From: a bacterium
GTDB taxonomy: Bacteria > Latescibacterota > Latescibacteria > Latescibacterales > Latescibacteraceae
Direction: 5' to 3'
DNA length: 13,211 bases
Assembly: GCA_021372535.1 (NCBI GenBank)
Contig: JAJFUH010000066.1
Coordinates: 1-13,211 of the forward strand
Shown: positions 1 through 7,406 of the stretch, piece after piece
How positions within the stretch are numbered: the first letter of the stretch is position 1
Layout: every line of letters starts with the position of its first letter
The notes under the pieces: model-generated
Database searches by the model: none
Told to the model about the DNA's origin: nothing
The model's input: only the letters and a program-made list of their open reading frames with translations
Position numbers and translations under genes: made by a program

Positions 1-180
1 CTTCCTTTGCGTGCCCAAAGGAAGTAATCAAGGAAAGGGCACCCTGTGAAATGCCTGTTTCCACGGGCTTTTCAATGGGGTTTTTACATCAGAAGCTCCA
101 AAGGGTGTTATGCTATGTATAATCAATTCATTACAATACAATTCATTGTGGATTTCGGGGAATGGCCAGGTAAAAATATG
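1..180 (+). repeat. Long structured repeat, copy A (cut by window edge, inner palindrome missing)
   Basis: The left edge of the window starts inside the first hairpin of the repeat family seen also at 8694-9017, 9025-9330, 9331-9466 and 11151-11454. CTTCCTTTG (1-9) and CAAAGGAAG (16-24) form the hairpin around a 6-nt loop. Relative to the copy at 9025-9330, 95 bases are absent at a junction near position 66, where CCACGG joins GCTTTTCAA directly. The tail (about 90-150) has the AGAAGCTCCAAAGGGTG type shared with copies B and D. The copy ends about 20 bases beyond the stop codon of the minus-strand gene at 202. It has no credible coding content. Confidence 0.9.
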
Positions 181-201
181 CGGTTTGACTACTATCTCCT
201 G

Positions 202-3138
202 CTATCGATACCTCATGAACGGGGCACTACCGGGCATCCATCGAAACACGGAACGTCCCAGAATTCTTTTCGGGAACCGGTTCATGCCTGCAATATCGGT
301 GATCGGAGTCACGAAAACCATCTCCAGGAAATTTTCCTTCTCACGGATTTTATAACCCCATGCTACACCGGTTTCAAGCGGAAAAAACGATATGATATCC
401 ATCTGTGCTGTCAGTGTGACACCGACCGATGTCCGCGCCATCCGTCCCCAATCGCCCGGATCGAACGAATCCGACCATCCGGCGCCGTGATCGGTAAAGA
501 AAGAACCGCGTAAGAGATTGAAATGCAGCATGTTTACTCCCAGCCCCCTGTCCGTGTAGATGAGCGGAAAACGGTATTCCATAGTGAATGTGAGCGTTTT
601 CCGGAGCTTTAAGCCTCCCTCAGGAGCATCTTCATATCCGCGGGGGGCAAGTCCCACGTTTCTGTCATACACTCTTCCCGACTGTTCCTGATGCAAAAGT
701 GACAGTTCGAATCCGTGATGCCTGAAAGGTGACGGAAGATACTGTTTTGCCACGACAACCTGGTTATGGCCCGGCAGCTCGCCGTGAAAGGCTTTCACCG
801 CCTGTTCACGGTACACAAAGAGCGCCTGTCCCCATCCGGGAACCATATCTCTCGGAGCGTAATCGGGTAACCTCATAATCGTAACATCGCCGAAAAATGA
901 GGGTGAAAAATCACGGGCGCGATCTATCGAAACAGTATCCTCGAGGCTGCTGAATTTACGAATGCACGCGCCTAAATCAACGCTCGAAGCAACCAGTTCG
1001 GGGACATAGCGGTGCAGCACATCGAGGCTTATCGAGAGCTCTCCCCCGCGCTCGCGGTTCCAGAAATCATTACTGTCCCGCAGGAAAGACACATCGCTCG
1101 ATACATCGTAGAGACGGGCGTTGATAATCGGCCAGAAGGAACGGTTCGAAAGGCTGACATCGTAATAGAAACGGTTTGATTCAAGACCATACCGTACATC
1201 CGCGCCATAGAAATTCAACAGGAGAGGATCACATCCCATAAAATACAGACCCGCCTGTGTACCTTTCTCATCGGCGGTAATTCCGGCATAGGGAATATGG
1301 ATAAAGGGTTTGTACGCCTCCCATAAAGGGATGCCATTCCCTTTGAATTCACCAACGGGTTCCAAACGGGCAAGGTCGGGCTCCGGAAGCCGGTCGGCGC
1401 TCTCGAAAGTGACCTCGCGGCCGTTTTGCGGATCGAAGGGAATTGTACGCACTTCACTGAAATCGCCGGAATGAACCATGAAAGACAGCGAGCGGCCATC
1501 GGGAGACACACCCGGCTCCAGAGCCGCCGTAAAGACAGATGTGAGCTGGAAAAGGCGCCTGGTTTCCAGATCAAGCGCAAAAATATTCCATAAACCGTCC
1601 CTCGACGACGTAAACACAAGCCATCTGCCATCGGGTGAATACGACGGATCGCCGAATCCGTATTCTTCCGGATTGATAAGCGGCGTTACCGAGCCGCTCC
1701 GGGGATCGACAAGAGCGATGGTGTTCAACGAACCGACTTTGGCGGTTACCGCTATGGTTTTCCCATCGGGAGACCAGCGCGGGGATTCCCACAGGCAGCC
1801 TTTCTCCGACACAAGCGTCCTGAGGCCGGAACCATCCGAATCGATCAGGACGAGGTCCAGCCACATGCCGTTACGGCGGAGAGCTGCGAACGTTTTTCCA
1901 TCGGGGGAGATGTCCGCGGATACAATATGACTGTCACGGGTCAGACGCTCACGGTTCCCGGTTCCGGGATCGAGCACGACAAGATCGGAAACATCGAGCT
2001 CTCCCTGCCCGAGCGGATGGAAATATACCTCGGCGAACACCAGCCGTCCACCGGGCATGCGCCGCACCATTCCGTTTTCGGCCATACGCCCCAGAGGCGT
2101 TTCGGTGATTTTTTCACCGGTGCCGGGATTCATTTCGAGAAGCATGGTTTTCCGGTCATATCCTTTCATGACCGCCATGATGGTTCCCTGCGGAGTCCAG
2201 AAATAACTCACGCAGCCATCGAGACCGGCGGGAATAACGGTCTTACCGGCGGGTAATCCCTTCGACTCGACAACATCACGGAGACTGTCCGCCATTGAAG
2301 TAACGCTTTCCCGGTATTCTCTGTAGAAAGCCCGGGGCGATTTTTTCGTTATCCGCTTGAGCGCGCTCCCTGTTCCGCCGAACGGATGCGCTGCCTGACG
2401 GCTGCTGAGGCGTGCAAAGGCGTCCTCCCCGTACATCCGGTTAAGATAGTCGACCATGAAGAGGCCGGAGTGGTATATTCTCCCCGCGGGAGGCTTGTAC
2501 GGCGCCTCGGTTCCCGCTGCGGACATGCCCCAGAGCCTCCGGTCGCGGGCATATGACAGCACGGTGCTCCGGAACAGGGGACTTCTCCCCCGACCGCCTG
2601 TCGTGAATTTCGTTTCGAGGTTTGTCGTAATCCCTTCGAGCGCCCAGCCCGGCGATTCAGCGTTCGACACCGCAAGACCATCGCCCAGAATCCTTGTCAG
2701 AGCGCCATACCATCCGCGCCGGGTGGTGATATGGACAAAGTGAGTGAATTCGTGGGTAAACACCAGATCGATAACATCGCCTGTCGAGCTGCCGAAGTAT
2801 TTGAGATCGGAGCCCGGCGACTCGAACAGAGACATACGGTTTGGGAACGCGGAATAGAATCCGTTCAGCAGATCGGTATCGGAGTTCAGTATAATGGGCA
2901 CCTTCCGGGGCCTGACGCCGAAGTATCCGGTCACATCGCCATAGACTTCATCGCCGAGCGAGAGAACCCGACGGGCGAAAGCCTCACGGCCTTCGGGATA
3001 ATATACCGTAAACCGGTCATTACCGACAGTCCGCCACCTGACACCGGGATTGTAGCGGGCATTCACTTCCTGTACATGAAATATGAGCACAAATCCAAGC
3101 ATCACGATCAACGAATATTTTTTCGCTTTTAAAATCAT
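202..3138 (-). CDS. Secreted gluzincin-like metallopeptidase with TolB/WD40-like propeller and Omp85-like C-terminal barrel
   Basis: A 978-residue protein with a hydrophobic signal peptide at about residues 7-27 (cut probably near VNA-R). Residues 30-290 form a peptidase-MA-like domain: HEFTH at 129-133 gives the zinc ligands and catalytic Glu, and Glu168 in GWALEG is the likely third ligand. Residues about 300-580 form a beta-propeller with four SPDG blade motifs (411, 456, 501, 545), as in TolB/WD40-like repeats. Residues about 615-978 look like an outer-membrane barrel; RGY at 833-835 and EYRFPL at 854-859 resemble the conserved region of Omp85/D15 surface antigens. The ATG has a GGAG five bases upstream. 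The protein is expected to be outer-membrane anchored with the peptidase and propeller in the periplasm or at the surface; sidedness is unknown. It is transcribed away from the gene at 3395. The domains follow from visible motifs; the substrate is unknown. Confidence 0.87.
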   Translation of the reverse strand: MILKAKKYSLIVMLGFVLIFHVQEVNARYNPGVRWRTVGNDRFTVYYPEGREAFARRVLSLGDEVYGDVTGYFGVRPRKVPIILNSDTDLLNGFYSAFPNRMSLFESPGSDLKYFGSSTGDVIDLVFTHEFTHFVHITTRRGWYGALTRILGDGLAVSNAESPGWALEGITTNLETKFTTGGRGRSPLFRSTVLSYARDRRLWGMSAAGTEAPYKPPAGRIYHSGLFMVDYLNRMYGEDAFARLSSRQAAHPFGGTGSALKRITKKSPRAFYREYRESVTSMADSLRDVVESKGLPAGKTVIPAGLDGCVSYFWTPQGTIMAVMKGYDRKTMLLEMNPGTGEKITETPLGRMAENGMVRRMPGGRLVFAEVYFHPLGQGELDVSDLVVLDPGTGNRERLTRDSHIVSADISPDGKTFAALRRNGMWLDLVLIDSDGSGLRTLVSEKGCLWESPRWSPDGKTIAVTAKVGSLNTIALVDPRSGSVTPLINPEEYGFGDPSYSPDGRWLVFTSSRDGLWNIFALDLETRRLFQLTSVFTAALEPGVSPDGRSLSFMVHSGDFSEVRTIPFDPQNGREVTFESADRLPEPDLARLEPVGEFKGNGIPLWEAYKPFIHIPYAGITADEKGTQAGLYFMGCDPLLLNFYGADVRYGLESNRFYYDVSLSNRSFWPIINARLYDVSSDVSFLRDSNDFWNRERGGELSISLDVLHRYVPELVASSVDLGACIRKFSSLEDTVSIDRARDFSPSFFGDVTIMRLPDYAPRDMVPGWGQALFVYREQAVKAFHGELPGHNQVVVAKQYLPSPFRHHGFELSLLHQEQSGRVYDRNVGLAPRGYEDAPEGGLKLRKTLTFTMEYRFPLIYTDRGLGVNMLHFNLLRGSFFTDHGAGWSDSFDPGDWGRMARTSVGVTLTAQMDIISFFPLETGVAWGYKIREKENFLEMVFVTPITDIAGMNRFPKRILGRSVFRWMPGSAPFMRYR

Positions 3139-3321
3139 GAAAACTCCATATCCCGATGCGGACAGATACCACAGTTTTTATGAAAAATCCATGAACACAA
3201 TATACATAATTCTTGCACACGGCAAAAAGTGTAACTGACAGTATACCGAAAAAATAATTCCCGTTTCATATCAGCAGGTATTTGCAGGTCAGCACCGAAA
3301 TACATATATTGATTTTCGGTT

Positions 3322-3350
3322 TTGACCCGATGAATTGTTTGTGATACCAT
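3322..3350 (+). promoter_or_regulatory. Possible promoter for the CBM9-PKD gene
   Basis: TTGACC (3322-3327) and TACCAT (3345-3350) are separated by 17 bases and lie 45 bases upstream of the start at 3395. They match the sigma-70 consensus at five of six and four of six positions. The region between the two divergent genes is AT-rich, so chance matches are likely, and promoter consensus differs in some FCB-group bacteria. Confidence 0.25.
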
Positions 3351-3394
3351 TTTTTATAACTTGACAATCCTTCTTACGAAAGGGAACGCGACAC

Positions 3395-4483
3395 ATGGTT
3401 AAAACACTCGCAATGGTTATACTCACTTTTGTTGCGCTGACAGTGCAGGAAATATCGGCGCTCGAACGGCCGGATGTTGAATTCAAGATATTCCAGTTCC
3501 CCGCCGATATGATTCCGCGGATCGACGGCGATACGGGCGACTGGGACATTGTCCCCGACAGCTACGCGATCGGTCTCGACCAGCTTTCGGACACGGTGAA
3601 AGGCATGGGCACGAACCTCGACCCGAAGGATTTCGACCTCAAAGTAAAAGTCGGCTGGGTCAAGGGACTCAACCGTCTCTATTTTCTCTATGAAGCCTAT
3701 GACGACTACTGGGACTTCGACCGGTCCGACCTCCGCAACGATATTTTCGAAATCGTGGTGGACGGCGATCTGTCGGGCGGTCCTCTGATCAAACAGATGA
3801 ATCCCAACAAGGACCGTGTCAGTGTCGAAGAGCTCCACTTCAAATTTCACAGCGTCCATGCACAGAATTATCATATTTTCACACCGGCAAAGGGCAAGGA
3901 CTGGACCATGGTCTGGGGCTGCCAGCCATGGATCAAGGAACTCCCCTGGGCAAATGCCGCATACCGGTATAATTTCAAGCACGGCGAGAGCGGAAAACTC
4001 ATCCTTGAATTCTGGGTCACACCGTTCGATTACGCCGCATACGAGGGTCCCGGGCGCTCGGTGGTTTCCAATCTCGAGGAAAACTCGCTCATCGGCCTTT
4101 CGTGGTCGATCCTCGATTACGACGGCGGCAAGGACACGTACGATGCATTCATGAACCTTTCCCACAAGACAACCATGTACGGCGATGCGAGCGACCTCTG
4201 CGCGTTCAGGCTCATGCCGCTCGAAAAGAATTTTCACCGGCCGATCGAGGCGAAATGGTCGTTCACGGTCGTTGACATGGACCGCCGTCTCGTCGCATTC
4301 AAGGATCGTTCGTACGGCGCGATTACCTCGTGGAAGTGGGACTTCGGCGACAGCACGACATCCGCGGAACAGAATCCCATCCATCAGTACGAAAAACCGG
4401 GCGAATATGTCGTCGTTCTCTCTGTCGAGGGTCCCGAGGGCAAGGACCGGCTGGCAAAAGTATGGGATGTGGTCCTGAAATAG
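3395..4483 (+). CDS. Secreted protein with CBM9/DOMON-like domain and C-terminal PKD domain
   Basis: A 362-residue protein with a short signal peptide (hydrophobic 4-17, probable cut near ISA-LE at 22). Residues about 25-275 resemble the carbohydrate-binding module family 9 / DOMON-like sandwich: the IDGDTGDW segment (43-50), the DIFEIVVDGD segment (116-125) and the FWVTPFDYAAY stretch fit that family, whose usual role is sugar or heme binding. Residues about 285-362 are a PKD domain: SWKWDFGDS at 312-320 and the HQYEKPGEY segment at 330-338 are diagnostic, ending in VWDVVLK. No catalytic domain is visible, so it is probably a binding or adhesion protein, periplasmic or secreted. An AGGGA nine bases upstream of the ATG supports the start. 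A 376-residue open frame on the opposite strand is rejected because only this strand gives a signal peptide and known motifs. Confidence 0.87.
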   Translation: MVKTLAMVILTFVALTVQEISALERPDVEFKIFQFPADMIPRIDGDTGDWDIVPDSYAIGLDQLSDTVKGMGTNLDPKDFDLKVKVGWVKGLNRLYFLYEAYDDYWDFDRSDLRNDIFEIVVDGDLSGGPLIKQMNPNKDRVSVEELHFKFHSVHAQNYHIFTPAKGKDWTMVWGCQPWIKELPWANAAYRYNFKHGESGKLILEFWVTPFDYAAYEGPGRSVVSNLEENSLIGLSWSILDYDGGKDTYDAFMNLSHKTTMYGDASDLCAFRLMPLEKNFHRPIEAKWSFTVVDMDRRLVAFKDRSYGAITSWKWDFGDSTTSAEQNPIHQYEKPGEYVVVLSVEGPEGKDRLAKVWDVVLK

Positions 4484-4699
4484 GGGGATTAACGATCTAT
4501 TCATTGATAATAATAGAACGCGGATTTACGCGGAATTCGATTTTTATTTATATCTTGATTGGTGTTAATGATTAACAATTACTAATATTAATACAAATAG
4601 TATGTTATATGAATTTGTGTCTTCGTAGTTAATTTTTTCATGAATAACACCCATGACCATAGATAGTCACAACGAAGAATGAAAAACATATGCGGATGA

Positions 4700-4735
4700 A
4701 TATGGATTCCCGATTAAAGATTCGGGAATGACTGC
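4700..4735. repeat. REP-like hairpin repeat (ATTCCCGATTAA family)
   Basis: TTCCCGA (4706-4712) pairs with TCGGGAA (4722-4728) across a short AT-rich loop, followed by TGAC. The 18-bp segment ATATGGATTCCCGATTAA (4700-4717) recurs exactly at 13194-13211, and a variant of the hairpin lies at 11461-11482. Three occurrences, all intergenic, indicate a dispersed short palindromic repeat. Confidence 0.75.
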
Positions 4736-4801
4736 ATCATGGGGACTCCCGGCACCAGACCGCGGCTTCAGCACCGGAATCCGCAGATGTATTTACAGAT
4801 A

Positions 4802-4830
4802 AATCCGGGTTATATACATAATCCGGATTA
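4802..4830. promoter_or_regulatory. Candidate operator: 12-bp perfect palindrome with an extra half-site
   Basis: TAATCCGGATTA (4819-4830) is a perfect palindrome, and a second AATCCGG half-site lies at 4802-4808. The pair sits about 95-120 bases upstream of the GTG start at 4923, where an operator for the following gene set could be. A weak -10-like CATAAT (4817-4822) overlaps it. No protein can be assigned; this rests on symmetry and position only. Confidence 0.35.
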
Positions 4831-4907
4831 ACTACCGGCGTAATAAAATTCGGCATCTTATTGAAAAATATGGGAGTAATAACAAAAACAGTTTTCAGTT
4901 TAAAAAC

Positions 4908-4913
4908 AGGGAG
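4908..4913 (+). promoter_or_regulatory. Ribosome binding site that fixes a GTG start
   Basis: AGGGAG lies nine bases before the GTG at 4923. No ATG nearby would keep the twin-arginine signal in frame, so the GTG start is preferred. Confidence 0.75.
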
Positions 4914-4922
4914 ATTTCTCAC

Positions 4923-6035
4923 GTGACTACAAAAAACAATGAATCAGCGGGACGCCGCTCGTTTCTGAAAACCGCCGCACTTGCGGGAGCCGCGTCATTT
5001 TCAGGAGCCGCCGTGTCCGAAGCCGCACCCGTATACAACCGCAAGCTCCGTATCGGAGCGATGGGTGTCGGCGATTATTCGTTCATGAGCTACTGCTGGT
5101 CGGACATCATCGAGCCCGACAAGGAACCCAACAGCAAGCGGGGAAGTTTCGGAACATCGTTCCTCAACATGGATATCACCCATGTGTGGGATGTCAATCC
5201 CGAAGCCGCGCAGAAATTCGCGACCCGCATGGGCGCTACCGCGGTTAAAAAATACGATGACATGGTCGGTAAGATCGACGGCCTCATCATGGGAGGCTTT
5301 TACGAGGTTCCCTGGCAGCACAAGCTCGTGAAACCGTATGTCGAAGCCGGAATTCCGACCTATCTCAGCAGGCCGTTCGCCTATTGTCTCCGCGATATCG
5401 ACGAGATACTCGATGCCGCCGCAAAACACAACACACCGATTCTCGCCACCGCAAAGCACGAGCATTACAACGAAGCCCCGGCCCTCAAAAGCAAGCTCGG
5501 CAGCCTCGGCCCCATCCAGGGCGTACTGGCGACCTGCAATTCGCGGGACTTCCCGGTGCATTTTCATACCCAGTTCATGCTCCTCCAGATTTTCGGTTTC
5601 GATGTCGACAGTGTATCGGTGATAACGGACGGCGACATGAAGAACACGTACCTTCAGGAAACCTATGTGTTCAAGGGATGGGAAGGCCAGCCGCCCTTCA
5701 TCTGCGCGCTCCAGGGTGTGGCGAACAAGGACTCGTTCTCGATAACCGTGATGGGAAGCGAAAACACGACCTCCGCCTGCATGGTCAGAAGTCCAAACTG
5801 GCAGGACAGTCTCCTGTACCGTTATGCTCCCCAGATCATCGCGATGCAGCGGACATTCGAGGGAACCCTGTTCGAACCGCTCGAAAATATCAGGAAAAAA
5901 ACGGAGATATTCCTGACGGGGTATTATTCGTACCAGGAAAAAGGAGGAGCACCCGTCAAAGTGGGAACTGTCTCGCCGGACTGGAAACCCCCTCTCATCA
6001 AACCCGACTGGATCGACGAGTCAATGTTCAAATGA
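4923..6035 (+). CDS. Tat-exported Gfo/Idh/MocA-like protein, paralog 1
   Basis: A 370-residue protein starting at GTG. The twin-arginine signal is GRRSFLK (10-16) followed by a small-residue hydrophobic stretch, with a likely cut near SEA-AP (35). The mature part follows the Gfo/Idh/MocA plan: an N-terminal Rossmann region (KLRIGAMGVGDY, 41-52), an acidic residue after the second strand (VWD, Asp90), then a C-terminal alpha/beta domain. Family members usually have GxGxxG and an E-K-P motif with the catalytic lysine. Here the glycine motif is irregular, and the equivalent of E-K-P is SRP (149-151) with Arg150. EVPWQHK (128-134) and the PPL...DWIDESMFK ending are shared with the next gene. Exported relatives such as glucose-fructose oxidoreductase and GH109/GH179-type glycosidases keep NAD(P) tightly bound, so a sugar substrate is plausible but unproven. 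It is the first of three co-directional paralogs. Confidence 0.87.
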   Translation: MTTKNNESAGRRSFLKTAALAGAASFSGAAVSEAAPVYNRKLRIGAMGVGDYSFMSYCWSDIIEPDKEPNSKRGSFGTSFLNMDITHVWDVNPEAAQKFATRMGATAVKKYDDMVGKIDGLIMGGFYEVPWQHKLVKPYVEAGIPTYLSRPFAYCLRDIDEILDAAAKHNTPILATAKHEHYNEAPALKSKLGSLGPIQGVLATCNSRDFPVHFHTQFMLLQIFGFDVDSVSVITDGDMKNTYLQETYVFKGWEGQPPFICALQGVANKDSFSITVMGSENTTSACMVRSPNWQDSLLYRYAPQIIAMQRTFEGTLFEPLENIRKKTEIFLTGYYSYQEKGGAPVKVGTVSPDWKPPLIKPDWIDESMFK

Positions 6036-6112
6036 AAGGCATAAGGCAGAAGGCACAAGGTAGAAGGGGAAAGACTTAAAGACAGGCACAAGGGAAAAGA
6101 ATACCAGACTAT

Positions 6113-6139
6113 AAACCATGAACCACAAACCATGAACCA
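6113..6139. repeat. Short direct repeat, two 13-bp units with 14-bp period
   Basis: AAACCATGAACCA occurs at 6113-6125 and 6127-6139, just upstream of the ribosome binding site (AGGAGA, 6148-6153) of the second Gfo-like gene. The preceding bases (6040-6070) are purine-rich with repeated AAGGCA/AAGGTA units. No function is evident; out-of-frame ATGs inside the repeat are not used as starts. Confidence 0.8.
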
Positions 6140-6160
6140 TTATATATAGGAGAATATATC

Positions 6161-7228
6161 ATGGCTGGACATTCATCACGGCGTTCGTTTCTTTCAAAAA
6201 GCGCGGTCGCCGGCGCAGCAGCGCTCGCGGCGGGAACGCGGGCCGAGGCTGCTCCCGCCATGCCTCAGCGTAAGCTGAAGGTCGGCGCTTTCGGCGCGGT
6301 CGCTTACTCGTTCTGGGGATTATGGGCCGATCTTCTCTCTCCGGAGGGAAAAGTCGGAACGAGCCTGTTCAATATGGAATTATCGCACGTATGGGACAAG
6401 GACTTCGCCGAAGCCCAGAAATTTGCTTCCCAATGGGGCTGCGAAGCGGTGAAAAAGTACGATGACATGATCGGGAAGGTGGACGGTGTCGTCTGCGGCG
6501 GGCTGTACGAGGTTCCCTGGCAGCACAAGCTGTTCCGGCCTTACCTGAAAGCCGGTATGCCCTGCTACCTGAGCCGTCCCTGGTCCTACCGTATCAGAGA
6601 CATGGAGGAAATGCTCGATCTCGCCGCAAAAAACAACGCGCCGCTCATCGCAACCGCGACCTACGAGCATTACAACGAGGCGGAAAGCCTCCGCGACAAG
6701 CTCAAGGGTGTCGGGCAGATAAAATCGGTTGCCGCGACTTGCACGGGCGGCGATTTCCCCCATTTCCACATTCAGCATATGATGCCGAAGATACTCGGGT
6801 ACGATGTGAAGCAGGTTTCGCTCATGACCAACGATGTGAAAAAGCCTCAGTATCTTCAGGAGACGCTCCTGTTCGGCGGAAACGACGCCCAGCCGCAGTA
6901 CCTCTGTACGATGCACTCGGCGCCGGGACCCTATGTCTTCCATATCACCATCATCGGCACCGAAGGAACCGAGGTGGCGAGCATGCCGGGGAGCACGAAT
7001 TACTTCTACCGGTTCGGCACCCAGCTCATCGACATACAGAAGACACTCGAAGGCAAAACCTACCAGGATTTCGACATCGTCCGCAAGAAGCACCTGAACT
7101 GGATAACCGCCCACTATTCCCATGTGGAGCGTAAGGGCGCGTTTGTCGAAATCGGGACGGTTCCCGCAGACTGGAGCCCGCCGCTCTGGATGCCCGGCTG
7201 GCTGGATGATTCGCTGTTCAAGGATTGA
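6161..7228 (+). CDS. Tat-exported Gfo/Idh/MocA-like protein, paralog 2
   Basis: A 355-residue protein with a clear twin-arginine signal SRRSFLSK (6-13) and a probable cut after AEA (30). It aligns closely with paralog 1 along its whole length (shared SHVWD/THVWD, KKYDDM, YEVPWQHK, YEHYNEA/HEHYNEA and the C-terminal PPL...SLFK). The Rossmann glycine motif is VGAFGAVAYS (41-50), lacking the third glycine. The catalytic E-K-P position is SRP (138-140) with Arg139. FPHFHIQH (199-206) lies where the family has its conserved DxxxH, so His206 may be the retained catalytic histidine; paralog 1 has Phe at that place. AGGAGA seven bases upstream supports the ATG. It lies 125 bp after paralog 1 and is possibly co-transcribed with it. 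It is expected to be periplasmic; the substrate is unknown. Confidence 0.87.
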   Translation: MAGHSSRRSFLSKSAVAGAAALAAGTRAEAAPAMPQRKLKVGAFGAVAYSFWGLWADLLSPEGKVGTSLFNMELSHVWDKDFAEAQKFASQWGCEAVKKYDDMIGKVDGVVCGGLYEVPWQHKLFRPYLKAGMPCYLSRPWSYRIRDMEEMLDLAAKNNAPLIATATYEHYNEAESLRDKLKGVGQIKSVAATCTGGDFPHFHIQHMMPKILGYDVKQVSLMTNDVKKPQYLQETLLFGGNDAQPQYLCTMHSAPGPYVFHITIIGTEGTEVASMPGSTNYFYRFGTQLIDIQKTLEGKTYQDFDIVRKKHLNWITAHYSHVERKGAFVEIGTVPADWSPPLWMPGWLDDSLFKD

Positions 7229-7248
7229 CAGGAATCAGGCAATATATT

Positions 7249-7353
7249 TTATTGCTCCGGCGGATAAATAATGATACCAATAGCAGGAACAGATGCCGAA
7301 ACAAGTTCGGCATGACGTCATCCGATGTCACTGTTTATTCGCCAAAGCACTAT
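7249..7353. repeat. 105-bp MITE-like inverted-repeat element, copy 1
   Basis: Positions 7249-7349 match 10930-11030 with four differences in 101 bases. The left end TTATTGCTCCGGCGGAT is intact and the right end is degraded. Inside, ATGCCGAA (7293-7300) and TTCGGCAT (7306-7313) form a hairpin overlapping a 10-bp palindrome ATGACGTCAT (7312-7321). It lies between the second and third Gfo-like genes with no coding content. Its mobilising enzyme is not in the window. Confidence 0.85.
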
Positions 7354-7406
7354 AAACGGGCGTGTGAAAACATACCTTTTCACCGTTCATACAAGGAGAT
7401 TGTCAT

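Larger units (their letters stand above)
4484..4922. other. 439-bp gene-free stretch upstream of the Gfo-like genes
   Basis: It is strongly AT-rich in its first 200 bases and has no credible reading frame. It holds a REP-like hairpin at 4706-4728, a perfect 12-bp palindrome at 4819-4830 and the ribosome binding site of the next gene. CGCGGATTTACGCGG near 4520 is a short internal duplication. No clear terminator with a T-run follows the stop at 4481-4483. Confidence 0.7.

Noticed and set aside
46-513. 155-residue plus-strand open frame at the window start
   Set aside because: It crosses repeat copy A and runs antisense into the barrel-encoding end of the minus-strand gene. It has no motif.
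3374-4504. 376-residue open frame on the minus strand opposite the CBM9-PKD gene
   Set aside because: It has no signal peptide or recognisable motif, while the plus strand has a signal peptide, a PKD signature and a ribosome binding site. It is a codon-bias shadow in GC-rich coding DNA.
6380-7123. 247-residue open frame on the minus strand opposite Gfo-like paralog 2
   Set aside because: It is antisense to a well-supported gene with no family motif. Similar antisense frames at 5001-5567 and 7527-8072 were rejected for the same reason.
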